Source: Megasphaera sp. AM44-1BH (lineage in GTDB: Bacteria > Bacillota > Negativicutes > Veillonellales > Megasphaeraceae). Taken from it: 64,000 nucleotides of DNA. The notes under the pieces are model-generated. The model worked only from the letters and a program-made list of their open reading frames with translations. It was not told the DNA's origin and made no database searches. This document shows, one piece after another, positions 60,764 through 64,000 of the stretch (its first letter is position 1; each line of letters begins with the position of its first letter). A program made the position numbers and the translations under genes. The stretch lies in assembly GCF_003467125.1 (NCBI RefSeq), contig NZ_QSFA01000004.1, positions 81,311 to 145,310 on the forward strand, read 5' to 3'.

Positions 60764-61828
60764 CTATACTATGGCAGTAATTTTCCCATGTGGCCCGGCC
60801 CAGGGAACGCGCGTGTAATCAACTTGCGGCAGCCACTGCCAATCCTCCTTATCATCTAACGTCCCCTCTGTATAAGGGGCAGTATACACTGTCATCTGCC
60901 AGATTTTGTGGGAAAATACATGGCGCAGCGTACCAGCAGGCCCGGTGACGTCACCCGTACGGATTCCGGCTTCTTTCAACCGGGCCCTGACGGCATCCAG
61001 TCCGGCCCTGCCTTTTCCCTCTGCACTGGGAAACTCCCACATAGAAGCCAGCAGGCCCTTTTCCGGACGGCGATGGATGAGCCAGGAACGACCGTCGGAA
61101 ACGACCAGTACAGTCACATCTACGACAGGCTTCTCCTTTTTGACAAGTCGGACCGGAAGCTCCTTTTCCCGTCCTTTTTCATGAGCCTGGCAGCAGGAAA
61201 TGACGGGGCATTCCTGACAGCGCGGACTGCGGGGAATGCAGACCCCTGCCCCCAGATCCATAAGAGCTTCATTGAAATCACCGGGGGCATCGTGGGGAAT
61301 GACTTCCTGTACGAGATGGGTAACTTCTTTTTTTACTTTTGCCGATAAGATATTATCTTCTATCAAATACAGACGGGAAAAAATGCGGAGCACGTTGCCA
61401 TCGACAGCCGGAACGGGCCGGCCATAGGCAATGCTCAGGACGGCCCCGGCCGTATAAGCACCGACGCCTTTGAGGGACAGCATATCCTTTTCTGTATCCG
61501 GTACCTTCCCTCCATACCGGGACTGCACTTCGCAGACGGCCTGATGGAGGTTGCGTGCCCGTGAATAATACCCCAGTCCCTGCCATTGGCGCAGTACGTC
61601 TTCCTGTGATGCACCGGCCAGAGCCGCCACCGTGGGAAAATGATCCAGCCAGTTTTCATAATAAGGCCGGACGGCTTCTACCTTTGTCTGCTGCAGCATA
61701 ATTTCTGAAACCCATACTTTATACGGATCCCGCGGCGTCGTGCGCCAGGGCAGATCGCGGCGGTGTGTCCGGAACCAGCCGAGCAGCAGTTGCGGCCAGT
61801 CATGGACTGTTTCGTTTCGTATCGTCAT
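60764..61828 (-). CDS. mutY: A/G-specific adenine glycosylase
   Basis: A ~354-residue MutY from the ATG at 61828. The glycosylase domain contains RDLPWRTTPRDPYKVWVSEI, MLQQTKVEAVRPYYENW (catalytic Glu in the MLQQT motif region), LKGVGAYTAGAVLSIAYGRP (helix-hairpin-helix) and VPAVDGNVLRIFSRLY (catalytic Asp). The [4Fe-4S] cluster is CIPRSPRCQECPVISCC, C-x6-C-x2-C-x5-C. The C-terminal NUDIX-like 8-oxoG domain follows (~225-354; LIHRRPEKGLLASMWEFPSA). It removes A opposite 8-oxoG. The start is uncertain: no strong ribosome site precedes either 61828 or the upstream ATGs. Confidence 0.93.
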   Translation of the reverse strand: MTIRNETVHDWPQLLLGWFRTHRRDLPWRTTPRDPYKVWVSEIMLQQTKVEAVRPYYENWLDHFPTVAALAGASQEDVLRQWQGLGYYSRARNLHQAVCEVQSRYGGKVPDTEKDMLSLKGVGAYTAGAVLSIAYGRPVPAVDGNVLRIFSRLYLIEDNILSAKVKKEVTHLVQEVIPHDAPGDFNEALMDLGAGVCIPRSPRCQECPVISCCQAHEKGREKELPVRLVKKEKPVVDVTVLVVSDGRSWLIHRRPEKGLLASMWEFPSAEGKGRAGLDAVRARLKEAGIRTGDVTGPAGTLRHVFSHKIWQMTVYTAPYTEGTLDDKEDWQWLPQVDYTRVPWAGPHGKITAIV

Positions 61829-61927
61829 AAACGGTTCGTACCTCAGTCTTTTTATAGAAATCATACCGGAATTCAAATCTGATTCCGGTGCTTTTTATTA
61901 TACCACATCCGGTGCCATATATCGTAT

Positions 61928-61955
61928 TTGAAAAAGCGTATCTCTATGCTACAAT
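61928..61955 (+). promoter_or_regulatory. promoter of the DUF4931-metallophosphoesterase operon
   Basis: TTGAAA (61928-61933) and TACAAT (61950-61955), spacer 16 nt. Just upstream, 61863-61888 holds ACCGGAAT/ATTCCGGT followed by GCTTTTTATT on the plus strand, a terminator-like hairpin that insulates this promoter. Confidence 0.7.
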
Positions 61956-61988
61956 ATACGGTAGGTATTAGTAAAGGAGTCCGTCATA

Positions 61989-62780
61989 ATGGAACACAAT
62001 CCGTCATTACATACACTGGTATACAACCTGGACCTGGGCAGGACGAAACCGGATACGGTGCATCGCGACGCATCGTACTGTCCGTTCTGCGATGTAGCCC
62101 ATTTAAAAAATATTATGGAAACGAGGGGACACATGATATGGCTGGAAAATGCCTATCCGGTCCTCAGGGATTCGTGGCAGACGCTGATCATCGAAAGCGA
62201 CGACTGCGATGGCGAATTCTGTGAATATACGCCGGACTATGCCACACAGCTCATCGCTTTTGGACTGGAAAAATGGCAGCAGGTAAAAGATTTGAAACGG
62301 TTCCGCTCCGTCGTGTTCTACCGGAATCACGGGTACATGTCCGGCGGTACCATCCATCATCCCCATTCCCAGATAGTCGGATTTGAAAACTACGATTATC
62401 ACGACGATATCAAGCTCTATCACCTGCAGGGGACGCCCATCATCGAAGAGGACGGCATCGAAATCAATCTCTCGACCCGTCCCATTATCGGTTTCTATGA
62501 AGTCAACCTCATTCTCGGAAATAAGGAAAAACTTCCGGAATTCGTCCGGTATATGCAGCTTGTCGCCCACTATTTCATTCACGATTTTGTGTGGCGCAAC
62601 GAAAGCTATAATATTTTTTTCTACGATTTCCCCGGTGACAGCCGGCTCTTCGTCAAAATCGTTCCCCGTTTCCTGACCAATCCGCTGTACGTAGGTTATA
62701 TGATCGCCCAGGTCGCCAACAAAGAACACCAGCAGCGGGTCATGGAAAAACTCCGCACCATTTTATCTGAAAGGAAATAA
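61989..62780 (+). CDS. DUF4931 (GalT/HIT-like) protein
   Basis: A 263-residue protein of the HIT superfamily close to galactose-1-phosphate uridylyltransferases. RDASYCPFCDVAHLKNIM supplies a zinc-binding C-x2-C. NAYPVLRDSWQTLIIESDDC matches the DUF4931 pattern and GTIHHPHSQIVGFENYDYHD contains the HxHxQ active-site triad. DUF4931 proteins have no established substrate; nucleotidyl transfer or hydrolysis is plausible. AAAGGAG lies 8 nt upstream of the ATG. It is followed after 3 nt by a metallophosphoesterase gene, so the two are co-translated. Confidence 0.85.
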   Translation: MEHNPSLHTLVYNLDLGRTKPDTVHRDASYCPFCDVAHLKNIMETRGHMIWLENAYPVLRDSWQTLIIESDDCDGEFCEYTPDYATQLIAFGLEKWQQVKDLKRFRSVVFYRNHGYMSGGTIHHPHSQIVGFENYDYHDDIKLYHLQGTPIIEEDGIEINLSTRPIIGFYEVNLILGNKEKLPEFVRYMQLVAHYFIHDFVWRNESYNIFFYDFPGDSRLFVKIVPRFLTNPLYVGYMIAQVANKEHQQRVMEKLRTILSERK

Positions 62781-62783
62781 TAT

Positions 62784-63512
62784 ATGCGTTTATTTGCAAT
62801 CGGTGATTTACATCTGTCCGGCAATCCGCCAAAAAAGCCTATGGAAGTCTTTGGTCCCCGCTGGATCAATCACTGGCAGCGGATCCGGGAAGACTGGCTC
62901 AGCCGCGTCCATGAAGACGACGTCGTCCTCATCGCCGGCGACACATCATGGGCCATGCACCTGAAGGAAGCCCAGGAAGATCTCGATGAAATCCGGAAAC
63001 TGCCTGGCACTAAATATATCATCCGCGGCAATCACGATTACTGGTGGGAAAGTGCTGGCAAACTGAACCGCCTTGACGAAGGGAAAGGCATGCACTATTT
63101 ATACGGAAGCACAGTCACTCTCGACGAAGGCCGCATTGCCGTCTGCGGGACTCATGGATGGGTCTGCCCCGGCGACATCCACTATCATGAAGAAAAGGAC
63201 GCCAAACCCTACCGCCGTGAACTGCTCCGCGTCGAACGGTGCCTGCAGGAAGCGGCAGCACTGAATTGCCAGCACACCATCCTGCTGCTCCACTACCCGC
63301 CAGTCTGCGATCTGACCAAACCCAGCGGTTTTACAGAGCTCCTGGAAAAATATCATGTTCCTCTCTGTGTGTTCGGTCATCTCCACGGCATGCAGCCCAA
63401 CACCATGTTCCCGCGCATGTATAACGGGACGCTGCTACAGCTTGTTTCTGCCGATTACCGGGACTGCCAGCTGCTGGAAATTACATTTGATGCCAAAGGA
63501 GAACAGCCATGA
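62784..63512 (+). CDS. calcineurin-like metallophosphoesterase (COG1768-like)
   Basis: A 242-residue phosphoesterase: MRLFAIGDLHLSGNPPKKPM (D-x-H), EDDVVLIAGDTSWAMHLKEA (GD), YIIRGNHDYWWESAGKL (GNHD), TILLLHYPPV (His) and VPLCVFGHLHGMQP (GHLHG). The PMEVFGPRWINHWQRI segment after motif 1 is typical of the COG1768 group found across Firmicutes. Substrate unknown. It lies 3 nt after the DUF4931 gene and overlaps the next ORF by 4 nt, so the three genes form one operon. Confidence 0.88.
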   Translation: MRLFAIGDLHLSGNPPKKPMEVFGPRWINHWQRIREDWLSRVHEDDVVLIAGDTSWAMHLKEAQEDLDEIRKLPGTKYIIRGNHDYWWESAGKLNRLDEGKGMHYLYGSTVTLDEGRIAVCGTHGWVCPGDIHYHEEKDAKPYRRELLRVERCLQEAAALNCQHTILLLHYPPVCDLTKPSGFTELLEKYHVPLCVFGHLHGMQPNTMFPRMYNGTLLQLVSADYRDCQLLEITFDAKGEQP

Positions 63513-63739
63513 GCCAGATTGCCCAGAAACATCTCTTAGCCGGTTTCATCTTCGGTGACAGGGAAAACAACGAATACATATACCTGCCCGGCGGTGAAGT
63601 CGGCACGGAACATCCCCTCTGCGTATACGAACACGATGGTTCCCGGGAAGATATTCCCCTGGAGGAAGCAGGCTATCTCGTCGGTCATCTGACACTGAAG
63701 CCATGCAGTCATCCCGTGCTGGGGAAAAAATCGTTTTAG
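63509..63739 (+). CDS. small hypothetical protein
   Basis: A 76-residue protein, MSQIAQKHLLAGFIFGDREN..., overlapping the stop of the metallophosphoesterase gene in an ATGA arrangement, with AAAGGAGAA upstream. No family recognised; it has no signal peptide or membrane segment. The translational coupling and intact frame make it a likely real gene. Confidence 0.6.
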   Translation: MSQIAQKHLLAGFIFGDRENNEYIYLPGGEVGTEHPLCVYEHDGSREDIPLEEAGYLVGHLTLKPCSHPVLGKKSF

Positions 63740-63778
63740 CAATAGAGGATGCAGTATAATAGCCTCATCGAAAAAAAC

Positions 63779-63807
63779 GGGCTCAGTTATCTGAGCCCAT
63801 TTTTTTT
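63779..63807 (+). terminator. intrinsic terminator of the DUF4931 operon
   Basis: GGGCTCAG-TTAT-CTGAGCCC (63779-63798), a perfect 8-bp stem, followed by A and eight T. Confidence 0.93.
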
Positions 63808-63821
63808 GCAAAAGAGGCCCC

Positions 63822-63878
63822 AAATGAACTGCCCCCAATCGTTAGATTTTTGGTCTAGCGATTGGGGGCAGTTCAAAA
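63822..63878. mobile_element. 51-bp palindromic miniature element with 3-bp target duplication
   Basis: Positions 63825-63875 begin TGAACTGCCCCCAATCG and end with its complement CGATTGGGGGCAGTTCA; arms of ~22 bp with one mismatch. The element is flanked by AAA on each side (63822-63824, 63876-63878), a 3-bp target-site duplication as made by IS3-family transposases. TGAACTGC-type ends also fit that family. No transposase is present. Confidence 0.7.
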
Positions 63879-63905
63879 TGCATAATGCGACACCTTCATT
63901 TTTGA

Positions 63906-63953
63906 TCAGCAGGCCTTCAGGGTGAACCAGAATGTCACACCGTCCGGTTCATT
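63906..63953 (-). pseudogene. C-terminal remnant of a histidine kinase ATPase domain
   Basis: On the minus strand the codons before a TGA at 63906-63908 read NEPDGVTFWFTLKAC. The G-x-T-F-W-F-T-L end is what closes the ATPase domain of many sensor kinases. Upstream the frame enters the palindromic element at 63955 and meets a stop inside it. The rest of the gene, if present, lies beyond the window. Confidence 0.45.
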
Positions 63954-63954
63954 G

Positions 63955-64000
63955 TGATATGCTCCCCCTATGAGAGACAGTAAAAAATAAAACTGTCATC
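63955..64000. mobile_element. second copy of the TGATATGCTCCCCC element (cut by the window edge)
   Basis: 46 nt that match the reverse complement of 51854-51916 at all but two positions (TGATATGCTCCCCCTATGA, then GACAGTAAAAAATAAAACTG). Either a complete 63-bp miniature element or the end of a full insertion sequence continues past the window. Confidence 0.75.

Overview
The window looks like chromosome of a diderm Firmicute of the Negativicutes (Veillonellaceae, Megasphaera-like; the genus is an inference). It combines Gram-negative envelope genes (a YadA-type trimeric autotransporter with a C-terminal SLH domain, an outer-membrane beta-barrel protein, a Wzm/Wzt glycan exporter) with Firmicute-style regulation (two SAM-I riboswitches, a yezD locus, a B. 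subtilis ydjGHI-like gene set). Most of the window has moderate GC. The left 14.5 kb and the SIR2 gene are clearly AT-richer.

Layout. 1-14.4 kb (all minus strand) is a surface-polysaccharide cluster: a partial acyltransferase, a dTDP-3-acetamido-3,6-dideoxyhexose module (ketoisomerase, aminotransferase, acetyltransferase), six glycosyltransferase genes, Wzt/Wzm and a phosphoglycerol-transferase-like sulfatase. A WbaP-type initiating sugar-phosphate transferase at 16.9-18.3 kb is separated from it by a two-gene Septu-type defence system (PtuA ATPase, PtuB HNH nuclease) lying between two related ~135-bp direct repeats. A SIR2-family defence-type gene and a predicted ~120-nt RNA follow at 18.6-20.3 kb.

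20.3-24.3 kb is a MarR-controlled HlyD/ABC-2 export operon with two matching operator palindromes. 24.4-27.5 kb is a sulfur-related region: DUF1847 protein, enolase-superfamily enzyme, remains of a sulfonate-type ABC transporter, and a tandem YezD gene preceded by a SAM-I riboswitch and a Met/Cys-rich 11-residue leader peptide. 27.7-36 kb holds an outer-membrane protein, a two-component system with an extra solute-binding, kinase-like sensor, and the autotransporter. 36-42 kb has a UshA-like nucleotidase and the ydjI-ydjG-ydjH-like genes. 42-46.3 kb is housekeeping: long glutamine synthetase with a putative attenuator, yqeY, rpsU, and metK behind its own SAM-I riboswitch.

46.4-54 kb contains a transporter-kinase fusion, a PHP phosphatase, a siroheme nitrite/sulfite reductase and several decayed loci: an isomerase/ABC-ATPase deletion junction, an in-frame pdxS-pdxT deletion fusion and a frameshifted PdxR-type regulator. 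54-63.7 kb is cell-wall and general metabolism (amidase, polysaccharide deacetylase, pyruvate-kinase-like protein, NifX-like protein, LysR, metallophosphoesterases, mutY, DUF4931).

Three palindromic IS-end-like miniature elements are present: one inside a terminator loop at 51.85 kb, one with a 3-bp target duplication at 63.82 kb, and one running off the right edge and interrupting a histidine-kinase remnant. Three separate deletion scars that join the 5' part of one gene to the 3' part of another indicate ongoing gene loss in transport and vitamin B6 synthesis.
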